A stretch of 20,739 nt of DNA from JAKFWF01 sp041745515 (GTDB taxonomy: Bacteria > Pseudomonadota > Alphaproteobacteria > Rhizobiales > Hyphomicrobiaceae). The notes below the pieces were generated by a model. The model was not told where the DNA came from and did not search any database. It worked only from the letters and a program-made list of their open reading frames with translations. Positions within the stretch are counted from its first letter, which is position 1; each line of letters starts with the position of its first letter. Positions 7,095 through 14,233 of the stretch are shown here, one piece after another. Where the stretch lies: NCBI GenBank assembly GCA_041745515.1, contig JBGTIU010000159.1:1-20739 (forward strand). Reading direction: 5' to 3'. The translations under genes were made by a program, and so were the position numbers.

Positions 7095-8540
7095 TCACCA
7101 CCTGAACAGATTGCCGAACGCTTTCTTCACGCCCTCTTTTGCCTTGCCGACAGGAGTGTTGCGGTCGGCCAAGCGTTCGAATGCCGACTCGGCATCGACG
7201 AGCGTCTCGTACTTGCCCCGATTTTCGACATCAGCATCGATCAGTTCCTTACGTTCCTGTACCGTCAACGGCCCAACGCGTGACATCGGCGGCCGGATCA
7301 GTGTCCGCTGCACCATCGACGGCTCACCTTTATTGTGCAGAAACGACACCAAAGCCTCGCCCACCTGCAGTTCCTGGATCACCCTTTCAGTATCGATCTC
7401 GGGATTGGCGCGGAAGGTTTCAGCCGCCGCGCGGATGCCCTTCTGCTCGAGCGGCGTGAACGCCCGCAATGCATGTTGAATACGGTTGCCAAGCTGGGCC
7501 GAGACACGATCAGGCACGTCGCGCGGGTTTTGCGTGACGTAATAGACGCCGACGCCCTTCGAGCGGATCAGCCTTGTCACGCGCTCGATCTGGTCGAGCA
7601 CGGCCTTGGGGGCGTCGTTGAACAGCAGGTGCGCCTCGTCGAACAGGAACACGAGCCGGGGCCGGTCGAGATCGCCGACCTCGTCCAGCTTTTCGAACAG
7701 CTCCGACAGCATCCATAACAGGAATGATGCATAGAGCCGCGGCGTATTCATGAGCTTTTCGGCGGAAAGAATGTTGATCACGCCGCGCTGCTTAGCCGCT
7801 GCATCCGGCGTCGTCCGGATGAAGTCCTTGATGTCTAGGGCGGGGGCGCCGAAAAACGAAGTCGCTCCCTGTTCCTCGAGGACGAGCAAACGGCGCTGGA
7901 TCACACCCACGGTCGCAGGGGCGATGTTGCCATACTTGCTGCGCAAGGTTCCCGCCCGCTTGCCCATTTCATCAATGACCGAGCGCAGGTCCTTGAGGTC
8001 GACAATGACCATTTTCTTGTCGCCGGCCTTGCGTTCGTCTTCGGCCCAACGAAATGCGATGTTGAGCACGCCCTCCTGCGGCTCGGTCAGGTCGAGCAGC
8101 CGCGACAACAATAGTGGCCCCATTTGCTGAACGGTTGCGCGGACCGGATGCCCCATCTCGCCGAAAATGTCCCAGAACACGGTCGGGAAAGCGGCATTAC
8201 CATAGTTCGTCAGTCCAATTTCCTCGGCGCGCGCGACAAGCTTCCGCGTTCTGGTTCCTTTTGCTGCAATGCCGGACAGGTCGCCCTTGATGTCGGCGGC
8301 GAACACGGGAACTCCGGCTGCCGAAAAGCCTTCGGCAAGCACTTGCAGCGTGACGGTCTTGCCGGTGCCGGTTGCGCCTGTGACAAGTCCATGGCGATTG
8401 GCGAGCGCAAGTTCGATGGATTCAGGGCTGAACTGGGCGCCGCTCCTGCTGCAGCCGATCAGGATCTGGCCGTCCTGGGCATAGACGCTCGGGTCCGCAG
8501 CAAGGCTGTCAGGCGGTTGGATTTGCGACGGCTCCGGCAT
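7095..8540 (-). CDS. HerA-like helicase domain ATPase (DUF853, YjgR family)
   Basis: A 481-residue P-loop ATPase of the FtsK/HerA superfamily, close in length to E. coli YjgR (about 500). The Walker A motif is GATGTGKT (residues 55-62) and Walker B is RLVFLFDEAH (Asp301-Glu302). A further conserved segment, GVYYVTQNPRDVPDRV, carries the sensor region. Members are predicted DNA-dependent or protein-remodelling ATPases, but YjgR-type proteins have no firmly assigned role as far as I know. I chose the start at 8540 because GGGAG stands 6 bases before it; an in-frame Met at 8594 lacks such a site and would add a non-conserved leader. No NurA nuclease gene is adjacent, so this is not the archaeal-type HerA-NurA end-resection pair. 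A DUF4236 gene follows. Confidence 0.92.
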   Translation of the reverse strand: MPEPSQIQPPDSLAADPSVYAQDGQILIGCSRSGAQFSPESIELALANRHGLVTGATGTGKTVTLQVLAEGFSAAGVPVFAADIKGDLSGIAAKGTRTRKLVARAEEIGLTNYGNAAFPTVFWDIFGEMGHPVRATVQQMGPLLLSRLLDLTEPQEGVLNIAFRWAEDERKAGDKKMVIVDLKDLRSVIDEMGKRAGTLRSKYGNIAPATVGVIQRRLLVLEEQGATSFFGAPALDIKDFIRTTPDAAAKQRGVINILSAEKLMNTPRLYASFLLWMLSELFEKLDEVGDLDRPRLVFLFDEAHLLFNDAPKAVLDQIERVTRLIRSKGVGVYYVTQNPRDVPDRVSAQLGNRIQHALRAFTPLEQKGIRAAAETFRANPEIDTERVIQELQVGEALVSFLHNKGEPSMVQRTLIRPPMSRVGPLTVQERKELIDADVENRGKYETLVDAESAFERLADRNTPVGKAKEGVKKAFGNLFRW

Positions 8541-8662
8541 TCGATGCTCCCAGGCAGTACGTGGCGCGGGACAAGCGGCGGAAACGCTGCTCAAGGCGCC
8601 AGTCGCAACCCGACTCAGTGCCTACCCGGACTGACAAGCTGGTTGGCACGACGGCTGCGTCT

Positions 8663-8681
8663 TTGCAATGCGCGGTTGCAA
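8663..8681. promoter_or_regulatory. Paired TTGCAA sites upstream of the HerA-like gene
   Basis: Two copies of the self-complementary hexamer TTGCAA are separated by 7 bp (8663-8668 and 8676-8681), about 120 bp upstream of the HerA-like start. The pair could be a protein-binding site, but the spacing and function are unproven and no clear promoter boxes flank it. Confidence 0.15.
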
Positions 8682-8738
8682 CAGCACTTTGGGGATAGAC
8701 TACGGGAAATCCTTCTGGAAAAGCAGCGAATCTTTGGT

Positions 8739-8781
8739 CGCCGCATCCGACGGCGCCGCAGCGGCTTGGTCGGATGCGGCG
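8739..8781 (-). terminator. Perfect 13-bp inverted repeat, possible terminator of the glutathione transferase gene
   Basis: CGCCGCATCCGAC (8739-8751) and GTCGGATGCGGCG (8769-8781) are perfect reverse complements separated by 17 bases. They begin 21 bp beyond the stop codon of the glutathione transferase gene. The stem is long and GC-rich, as expected of a strong transcription stop, but no immediate T-run follows on the minus strand (a TTTT appears about 17 bases later), so a rho-independent terminator is only likely, not shown. The loop contains a second self-complementary segment (GCCGC-A-GCGGC). The arm GTCGGATGCGGCG resembles the core of enterobacterial REP sequences, so a dispersed palindromic repeat is an alternative. 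Confidence 0.45.
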
Positions 8782-8802
8782 CTCGCTTTATTGGCTCGCC
8801 CT

Positions 8803-9414
8803 TTACTGGACCAACCCTTCAGCCTTCATCGCCGCCTGTACGGCCGGACGCGCCTCCATGCGCTTCATAAAAGCCTGGATGTTCGGATAGGGTGCGAGAT
8901 CAATCTTGGTCGGAGCCGTCCAACGCAGAACCGTGAAGCAGTAGGCATCAGGGCACGAGAAAGTCTTCCCCATCAGATAATCATTTTTTGTAAAATGGGC
9001 TTGCAGGTGTGCAAACCGCGTTGCCAGCTTGTCGCGCGCAATCTGCTTGGCCTCTTCCGGCATCGCCGGATTAAACAGCGGCGAAAAGCCTTTGTGCATT
9101 TCGCTCGACACGAAATTCAGCCACGATTGCATCTTGTACCGGTCGAGGGTGCCGTTGGCCGGGGCCAGACGCTTCTCCGGCACCTTGTCGGCGACGTACT
9201 GCACGATAGCCGGGCCTTCGGTCAGAATGTTCCCGTCATCGAGCGCCAGCGCCGGCACGTAGCCGAGCGGATTGATCATCTTGTAGTCGCCGCTGCCTTC
9301 GGTCGTCTTGGCTTTGATATCGGTCTTGACGGCCTCGAACGGCAAACCGGCCTCCTTGAGCACGATGTGACAGCTCAGCGAACACACGCCCGGAGAGAAA
9401 TATAGCTTCATCAT
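8803..9414 (-). CDS. Beta-class glutathione S-transferase
   Basis: A 203-residue cytosolic glutathione transferase that conjugates glutathione to electrophiles or acts as a thiol reductase. The N-terminal thioredoxin-like domain starts with KLYFSPGVCSLSCHIVL, where the cysteine (Cys11, equal to Cys10 of other beta-class enzymes) is the residue that forms a mixed disulfide with glutathione. A second cysteine occurs at position 15, where the family more often has proline. NPLGYVPAL holds the cis-proline and TEGPAIVQY the glutathione gamma-glutamyl contact. The C-terminal helical domain contains YLMGKTFSCPDAYCFTVLRW, the N-capping box region. AGGAG stands about 10 bases before the first of two tandem ATG codons; the second is an equally possible start. 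Its promoter was not identified. Confidence 0.93.
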   Translation of the reverse strand: MMKLYFSPGVCSLSCHIVLKEAGLPFEAVKTDIKAKTTEGSGDYKMINPLGYVPALALDDGNILTEGPAIVQYVADKVPEKRLAPANGTLDRYKMQSWLNFVSSEMHKGFSPLFNPAMPEEAKQIARDKLATRFAHLQAHFTKNDYLMGKTFSCPDAYCFTVLRWTAPTKIDLAPYPNIQAFMKRMEARPAVQAAMKAEGLVQ

Positions 9415-9546
9415 GGCAACACAACTCCTGTTGGTTCAATATTACGGTACAAGAAAACCATGAGTATTGTTGCGGCATCGGCAAAGAGCTGGCAAGGCTC
9501 GGTCGATGTCACAATTTGGTGTACTCCAGCGCCGCCTGCCTGGCAG

Positions 9547-9576
9547 TTGTGCTGGGCGTGACCGTCCGGCTATACC
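9547..9576 (+). promoter_or_regulatory. Weak candidate promoter for the fabI-like gene
   Basis: TTGTGC (9547-9552) and TATACC (9571-9576) are separated by 18 bp, and the -10 box is preceded by C as in rhizobial promoters (CTATAC). Transcription would start near 9583, about 50 bp before the chosen ATG at 9633. The -35 match is only partial, so this is a suggestion. Confidence 0.25.
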
Positions 9577-9632
9577 GTCGTCTGCGGTGTGGTAGGATGC
9601 CGCCATCGCATCGAACGGTAGGGTTTGCAGAC

Positions 9633-10478
9633 ATGGCGGGCGACGAGCACGCATCGGCGGTGCCGACCGGTACTCTCATGGCGGGCAAGCGTGGTCTGAT
9701 CATGGGTGTGGCCAACAATCGCTCCATCGCCTGGGGGATTGCCAAAGCCGTCGCGGCGCAAGGGGCCGCGGTGGCGCTGACGTACCAGGGCGAGGCCTTG
9801 AAAAAGCGCGTTGTACCACTGGCCGAAGAACTTGGCTCTTCGGTGGTTTTGCCATGCGATGTAACAGACGAAGCCTCGATGGATGCGGTGTTTGCCGCGC
9901 TCAAAGAGAGATGGGGCAGGCTCGATTTTCTGGTGCACGCGATCGCTTTCGCCGACAAGGCAGAACTCGACGGCCGCTACGTCGACACCAGTGAGCGCAA
10001 CTTCACGCAATCCCTGCTGGTATCCTGCTACTCGTTCACCGCGTTGGCACGACGTGCTGAAAGGCTGATGACCAACGGCGGGTCGATGTTGACGTTGACG
10101 TACTACGGCGCCGAGAAAGTAATGCCGCATTACAATGTTATGGGCGTCGCCAAAGCCGCGCTGGAGGCAAGCGTGCGCTATCTGGCCGCAGACCTTGGCC
10201 GTAGTGCGATCCGGGTCAATGCCATCTCCGCTGGCCCGATCAAGACTTTAGCGGCTTCAGGCATTTCGGACTTTCGTTACATCCTGAAGTGGAACGAATA
10301 CAACTCAGCCTTGCGCCGAACCGTCACCATCGAGGAAGTTGGCGCGTCGGGCCTGTACCTTCTGTCCGATCTTGGCCGCGCCGTGACCGGTGAGATCCAC
10401 CACGTCGATGCCGGCTATCATATCCAGGGTATGAAGAACGAGGATGCACCCGACATCGCCGTTGCCAAGAGCGATTAA
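9633..10478 (+). CDS. fabI: Enoyl-[acyl-carrier-protein] reductase, FabI type
   Basis: A 281-residue short-chain dehydrogenase of the FabI type, which performs the last NADH-dependent reduction in each cycle of fatty-acid elongation. The cofactor region GLIMGVANNRSIAWGIAKA is diagnostic. The catalytic triad Tyr157 (TYYGAEK), Tyr167 (HYNVMG) and Lys174 (GVAKAALE) has the Y-X9-Y-X6-K spacing of E. coli FabI Tyr146/Tyr156/Lys163. The start at 9633 gives about 16 residues before the core MAGKRGLIMG; the ATG at 9678 is the alternative, and the frame runs open further upstream to 9516 without conserved sequence. It is not next to fabA/fabB, where many rhizobia keep a fabI, so this may be a second copy. 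An MDR oxidoreductase follows on the same strand. Confidence 0.93.
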   Translation: MAGDEHASAVPTGTLMAGKRGLIMGVANNRSIAWGIAKAVAAQGAAVALTYQGEALKKRVVPLAEELGSSVVLPCDVTDEASMDAVFAALKERWGRLDFLVHAIAFADKAELDGRYVDTSERNFTQSLLVSCYSFTALARRAERLMTNGGSMLTLTYYGAEKVMPHYNVMGVAKAALEASVRYLAADLGRSAIRVNAISAGPIKTLAASGISDFRYILKWNEYNSALRRTVTIEEVGASGLYLLSDLGRAVTGEIHHVDAGYHIQGMKNEDAPDIAVAKSD

Positions 10479-10587
10479 GGCGCCGCGGCGTGTGCTGAAC
10501 TGCAACGGGCTGCCCAAGTCTCGCCGTGAAGCACCAACCGCTCCTTGAGTGCCTAAAGTGCGCAGGAAACCAGCGGTGGAGAACCCC

Positions 10588-11595
10588 ATGCTCGCTATGA
10601 ACCGCCGCCTGATACTCGAAAGGCGTCCTCCGCCGGGCTTGGTGCCGCGAGATGTTTTTCGGATCGAGGAGACACCCGCACTAGCTCCCGGCGCGGGCGA
10701 GTTTCGCGTCAAGCTCGAGGTTATCTCTCTAGATCCTGCCATGCGGGGATGGATCAGCGAAGGCAAGTCATACATCGCTCCGGTACCACTCGGCGGCGTC
10801 ATGCGGGCCTATGCGGCCGGACAGGTCGACGCTTCGAGCCACCCCGAATTCAAGGTCGGTGACGCGGTGCAAGGCCTGTTCGGCGCACAAACACATGCGA
10901 TCTCGAACGGTGAGCGTGTCGTCAAAGTCGATACCGCGCTGGCGCCACTGGCGCGCTGGGTCGGCGGTCTCGGCATGCCCGGCTGGACCGCATATTTCGG
11001 CTTGCTCGAGGTCGGGCAGCCCAAGCCCGGAGAGACTGTTGTCGTTTCGGCGGCCGCCGGCGCGGTCGGCTCGATTGTCGGCCAAATCGCCAAGATCAAG
11101 GGGGCCCGCGCCGTCGGAATCGCCGGCGGGACCTCGAAATGCCGTTACGTCGTCGATGAACTGGGCTTCGACGCTTGCGTCGACTACAAGGGCGGCAATC
11201 TCGCCGGCGAATTGAAGGCGGCGTGCCCGAACGGGATCGATGTCAGTTTCGAGAACGTCGGTGGCGAGATCATGGATGCGGTGCTTTTGCAGATGAACAG
11301 GTTCGGGCGAGTAGCGGTCTGCGGCCTGATCTCGGCTTATGCTGCCACATCGGCGCCTCCAGGCCTCAAAAACCTGCGCGCAATCCTGACCCAACGCCTC
11401 AAAGTGCAGGGGCTGATCGTGTTTGATTGGGAAAAGCGAATTCCGGAAGCGATCACGGTGCTTGGCGGCTGGCACAAGGAAGGCCGGCTCAAGATCCGCG
11501 AAGACGTTCGCCACGGCGGGTTGGATGCTTTTGTCGATACGCTCAATCTGCTCTATACGAGCGGCAACAATGGCAAACTTGTACTGAAAGTCTGA
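10588..11595 (+). CDS. NADP-dependent MDR-family oxidoreductase (CurA/PTGR-like)
   Basis: A 335-residue medium-chain dehydrogenase/reductase of the zinc-independent leukotriene B4 12-hydroxydehydrogenase / curcumin-reductase branch. These enzymes reduce the activated double bond of alpha,beta-unsaturated ketones and aldehydes with NADPH. The family markers are LDPAMRGWIS near the N terminus, MPGWTAYFGLLEVG, the nucleotide-binding AAAGAVGS (residues 155-162) and FENVGGEIMDAVL. The C-terminal part has GLIVFDW and GNNGKLVLKV. I chose the ATG at 10588, which has GGAG 6 bases upstream; an in-frame GTG at 10549 lacks one. The histidine-phosphatase gene starts 4 bp after its stop, so the two are probably co-transcribed. 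The substrate is unknown. Confidence 0.92.
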   Translation: MLAMNRRLILERRPPPGLVPRDVFRIEETPALAPGAGEFRVKLEVISLDPAMRGWISEGKSYIAPVPLGGVMRAYAAGQVDASSHPEFKVGDAVQGLFGAQTHAISNGERVVKVDTALAPLARWVGGLGMPGWTAYFGLLEVGQPKPGETVVVSAAAGAVGSIVGQIAKIKGARAVGIAGGTSKCRYVVDELGFDACVDYKGGNLAGELKAACPNGIDVSFENVGGEIMDAVLLQMNRFGRVAVCGLISAYAATSAPPGLKNLRAILTQRLKVQGLIVFDWEKRIPEAITVLGGWHKEGRLKIREDVRHGGLDAFVDTLNLLYTSGNNGKLVLKV

Positions 11596-11599
11596 GCTC

Positions 11600-12187
11600 G
11601 TGTTGAAGGACGGACTGACGCTTTATGTCATCAGGCATGGCGAAACGGATTGGAATGCGGCGGGCCGCCTGCAGGGTCATATCGATGTCCCGCTCAACGA
11701 CAACGGCCGGGCACAGGCAGCAGGCCACGGGCGGCGCTTGCGAGCGTTGTTGGGCAATCAAGTCCCGATAGACTTCGTGGCAAGCCCGCTCAGTCGTGCC
11801 TCGGAAACCATGGAGCTCCTGCGTCACGGCATGGGGCTCGCTCGCGTCGGCTTCACGACGGACGATCGGCTCAAGGAAATCAGCTACGGCATCTGCGAAG
11901 GCCGGACCTGGCCGCAGTTGCCGCCAATCGACAGCGCCGGTGTGGTGCGCTCGAAGGACCCGTACAATTGGCGGCCTGACGGCGGTGAGAGTTACGCCGA
12001 CTTGATGGCGCGAACGGCCGCCTGGTTGTCGGGGATCGCGCGCGACACAGTGGTGGTGACCCATGGCGGAATTACCCGCGCATTGCGTGGCCTGATCATC
12101 GGCATTGCACCGGCGAAGGTGCCTTCACTCAAAGTTCCGCAGGATCGTGTGCTCGTGCTGCGGCCGGCGTCGATGAGTTGGCTGTAG
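11600..12187 (+). CDS. Histidine phosphatase family protein (phosphoglycerate mutase-like)
   Basis: A 195-residue member of the histidine phosphatase superfamily (branch 1). The phosphate pocket is complete: Arg12-His13 in VIRHGETDWN, where His13 is the phosphoacceptor, Arg66 in SPLSRASET, the probable proton donor Glu94 in LKEISYG, and His155 in VVTHGG. These enzymes remove phosphate from small molecules or, less often, interconvert phosphoglycerates; the short length and lone gene favour a phosphatase. The likely start is GTG at 11600, 4 bp after the oxidoreductase stop and without a clear ribosome-binding site, suggesting translational coupling. TTG at 11603 is an alternative. The stop is 3 bp from that of the convergent FAH-family gene. 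Confidence 0.88.
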   Translation: MLKDGLTLYVIRHGETDWNAAGRLQGHIDVPLNDNGRAQAAGHGRRLRALLGNQVPIDFVASPLSRASETMELLRHGMGLARVGFTTDDRLKEISYGICEGRTWPQLPPIDSAGVVRSKDPYNWRPDGGESYADLMARTAAWLSGIARDTVVVTHGGITRALRGLIIGIAPAKVPSLKVPQDRVLVLRPASMSWL

Positions 12188-12190
12188 TTG

Positions 12191-13372
12191 CTAACTGGAA
12201 AGCAGCCCGCGCCGGGCGAGATTGCGCATCAGATCGGCCACGCCATAGGTCCATGGGGGCGCACGGTCGGACGTGGTGATGCAGTTCGACAGGCTACCGA
12301 GTTCGGCTGCATGGATCGTAACCACGTCGCCATCATGGTGTGTAAAGCCCATGCCCGGCTCATCCCGATCCTCTTTCGGCGCGAACATCGTGCCGAGGTA
12401 GAGGACCGCGCCATCCGGATACTGGTGCGTGCGATTGAGCATCTGGGCGGCAAGGTCGACCGGATCGCGCGCAATTTCCGACATCGACGAACTGCCAGCC
12501 AGCCGGTAACCGTCGGCGCCCTCGACGGTGAGACTGACTTCGATCTTCCGCACCGTGTCGAGTGTGAAGGACTGGTCGAAGAAGCGGATAAACGGCCCGA
12601 CTGCCGCCGACGCATTGTTATCCTTGGCTTTCGACAGCAGCAGCGCGGAGCGGCCCTCGAAGTCGCGCAGATTGACATCATTGCCGAGCGTAGCTCCAAC
12701 GATCCTGCCGGTGGAGTTGATGGCGAGCACTACTTCGGGTTCCGGGTTGTTCCATGTCGAGCGAGGATGGAGGCCGGCCTGCATGCCATGCCCGATCGCG
12801 CTCATCGGTTGTGCTTTGGTAAAGATTTCGGCGTCCTCGCCGATGCCAACCTCGAGATATTGCGACCATGCGCCTTGCGCGATCAGCACCTGCTTCAGTT
12901 CGAACGCCTGCTTCGAACCAGGCTTCAGGTTGCGCAAGTTGCCGCCGAGCAGGGTTTCGACCGACGATCGGATCGCGAGCGCCTTCTCGGGCGCGCCCTT
13001 GGCTTGTTCTTCGATGACGCGTTCGAGCATCGATCGAGGAAACGTGACGCCGGCGGCCTTGATCGCCTGCAGATCGATTGGAGCCAGCAGCCATGGCCTG
13101 GCAATATCGCGCAAGGCTTCCGGCGTGTTGCCAAGGAGTTCCGTCAACGACCCAACGCGATCACCGCCGGTTGATCTCACGATCTGAGCCGGGTCCGCCG
13201 ACTCGCACAGGTCGCGCATTGTTGGTGCAGCGACCGAGATGTCGAAAACACCCTCCGCGCGGATTGCCACGACTGATGGACCTGACACATTCGGTCGCCA
13301 GGCGCGGCCCGCAAGCGCCCCTGCTGCTCCATCGCTGGGCAGCGTCAGGACCTCGGTCATTTGTGCGTTCAT
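12191..13372 (-). CDS. FAH-family protein, XylX-like 2-keto-3-deoxy-pentonate dehydratase candidate
   Basis: A 393-residue protein with a C-terminal fumarylacetoacetate-hydrolase fold. The metal site typical of the fold is visible: Glu211 and Glu213 in NNPEPEVVL, Asp232 in LGNDVNLRD, and Lys248 in LLSKAKD. The N-terminal domain carries DISVAAPTMRDLCE, and the order and length fit Caulobacter XylX, a 2-keto-3-deoxy-xylonate dehydratase that yields 2-oxoglutarate semialdehyde. That assignment is inferred mainly from context: an IlvD/Edd sugar-acid dehydratase, a GntR regulator and a transporter lie alongside. Hydrolysis of a 2,4-diketo-3-deoxy acid is the other reaction known in this fold. The start at 13372 has GGAG 7 bases upstream; ATG at 13360 is a weaker choice. 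It is divergent from the GntR gene with 126 bp between them. Confidence 0.88.
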   Translation of the reverse strand: MNAQMTEVLTLPSDGAAGALAGRAWRPNVSGPSVVAIRAEGVFDISVAAPTMRDLCESADPAQIVRSTGGDRVGSLTELLGNTPEALRDIARPWLLAPIDLQAIKAAGVTFPRSMLERVIEEQAKGAPEKALAIRSSVETLLGGNLRNLKPGSKQAFELKQVLIAQGAWSQYLEVGIGEDAEIFTKAQPMSAIGHGMQAGLHPRSTWNNPEPEVVLAINSTGRIVGATLGNDVNLRDFEGRSALLLSKAKDNNASAAVGPFIRFFDQSFTLDTVRKIEVSLTVEGADGYRLAGSSSMSEIARDPVDLAAQMLNRTHQYPDGAVLYLGTMFAPKEDRDEPGMGFTHHDGDVVTIHAAELGSLSNCITTSDRAPPWTYGVADLMRNLARRGLLSS

Positions 13373-13400
13373 ACAGCCACTCCGATCCGTACGGTGCTCG

Positions 13401-13413
13401 CAAGTTTGACTTG
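13401..13413. promoter_or_regulatory. GT-N3-AC palindrome, candidate GntR operator
   Basis: CAAGT-TTG-ACTTG is a perfect inverted repeat lying between the divergent FAH and GntR genes. It has the GT-N3-AC core that FadR-subfamily GntR regulators recognise. It overlaps the TTGACT -35 candidate of the GntR promoter, so bound regulator would be expected to repress its own gene and probably the FAH gene 29 bp away. Confidence 0.45.
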
Positions 13414-13435
13414 TGTCTGCCGCCCACCGCATCAT
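13406..13435 (+). promoter_or_regulatory. Candidate promoter of the GntR gene
   Basis: TTGACT (13406-13411, five of six bases of the -35 consensus) and CATCAT (13430-13435, four of six) are 18 bp apart. Transcription would begin near 13442, leaving a leader of about 57 bases. The -35 box sits inside the palindrome at 13401-13413. Confidence 0.35.
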
Positions 13436-13498
13436 GCGCGCCCGAAGGCCTACGATCAACGATATGCTGCGCGAGGAAAAACTCGAGGGAGGCCTTTG

Positions 13499-14215
13499 AT
13501 GCCAAAGTTGGCCGCGAGCGCCAAGGTCGACGAGTCCGCAAGCTTGAACTCGGGCGACCGACGGTCAAATACGCAACGAGCTTATGGGGAGTTGCGCCGT
13601 CGTATCCTTTCGAACGAGATGCCGGCGGGCGCGCAATACCTGGAGCAAACCCTTGCCGACGGTCTTGGCATGAGCCGCACGCCCGTGCGGGAGGCTCTGA
13701 TCCGCCTCAGCGACGAACGCCTTGTCGAGGTGCGCCCGAGGCACGGCGCGCGCGTGCTGCCGGTGTCGACGACCGATATGGCCGAGATCTATGAGCTGTT
13801 GACTTCGCTCGAAGCAATTGCCGCGCAGCGCATTGCCGAGCGCGGCCTGGAGCCAGCGCAACTGCTGAAGATCGACGGCCTTGTGATTGCCATGCAGGAG
13901 GCACTGGAGCGCGACGACTTGATGGCTTGGGCTGCCCTCGACCAGGACTTTCACAGCACCATCGTCGAGCTTTCCGGCAACCAGCGTCTGACGCAGGTGG
14001 TTGCGATGTTTCGCGATCAGGCGCATCGCGCGCGCATGCAGACATTGCGGTTGCGCCCCAAACCGACCCAGTCGAATCGCGATCATGCGGGCTTGGTGGC
14101 CGCGATCCGCCGGCGCGATCCAATTGCTGCCTACGACATCCACTACCGGCACCGTTTGGAGGCGGGTCGGATGCTGTTGAAGCTGCTCGCCGCGCAAAAG
14201 CCCGAGGGCATCTGA
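13499..14215 (+). CDS. GntR-family transcriptional regulator, FadR/FCD subfamily
   Basis: A 238-residue regulator. A winged helix-turn-helix (about residues 24-90) contains the recognition helix SRTPVREALIRL (59-70) and the wing VRPRHGARV. The C-terminal all-helical FCD domain (about 95-225) has candidate metal/ligand residues Asp148 and His152 (D-x3-H), His196 and His218, spaced as in FCD proteins that bind a metal and a carboxylate ligand. The ATG at 13499 is preceded by an excellent GAGGGAGG 6 bases upstream; the frame is open further left but without conserved sequence. It is divergent from the FAH gene and convergent (18 bp) with the sugar-acid dehydratase. I infer that it senses a sugar acid or its keto-deoxy derivative and controls both flanking genes and the transporter. 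Confidence 0.93.
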   Translation: MPKLAASAKVDESASLNSGDRRSNTQRAYGELRRRILSNEMPAGAQYLEQTLADGLGMSRTPVREALIRLSDERLVEVRPRHGARVLPVSTTDMAEIYELLTSLEAIAAQRIAERGLEPAQLLKIDGLVIAMQEALERDDLMAWAALDQDFHSTIVELSGNQRLTQVVAMFRDQAHRARMQTLRLRPKPTQSNRDHAGLVAAIRRRDPIAAYDIHYRHRLEAGRMLLKLLAAQKPEGI

Positions 14216-14233
14216 CGGCACTTGGTCGCAATA

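Noticed and set aside
8124..8870. Plus-strand open frame of 248 codons
   Set aside because: Antisense to the HerA-like ATPase for most of its length and composed of unstructured Arg/Gly-rich sequence.
12188..13174. Long open frame on the plus strand (328 codons)
   Set aside because: It is fully antisense to the FAH-family gene, has no recognisable motifs, and mirrors the codon bias of the real gene in high-GC DNA.
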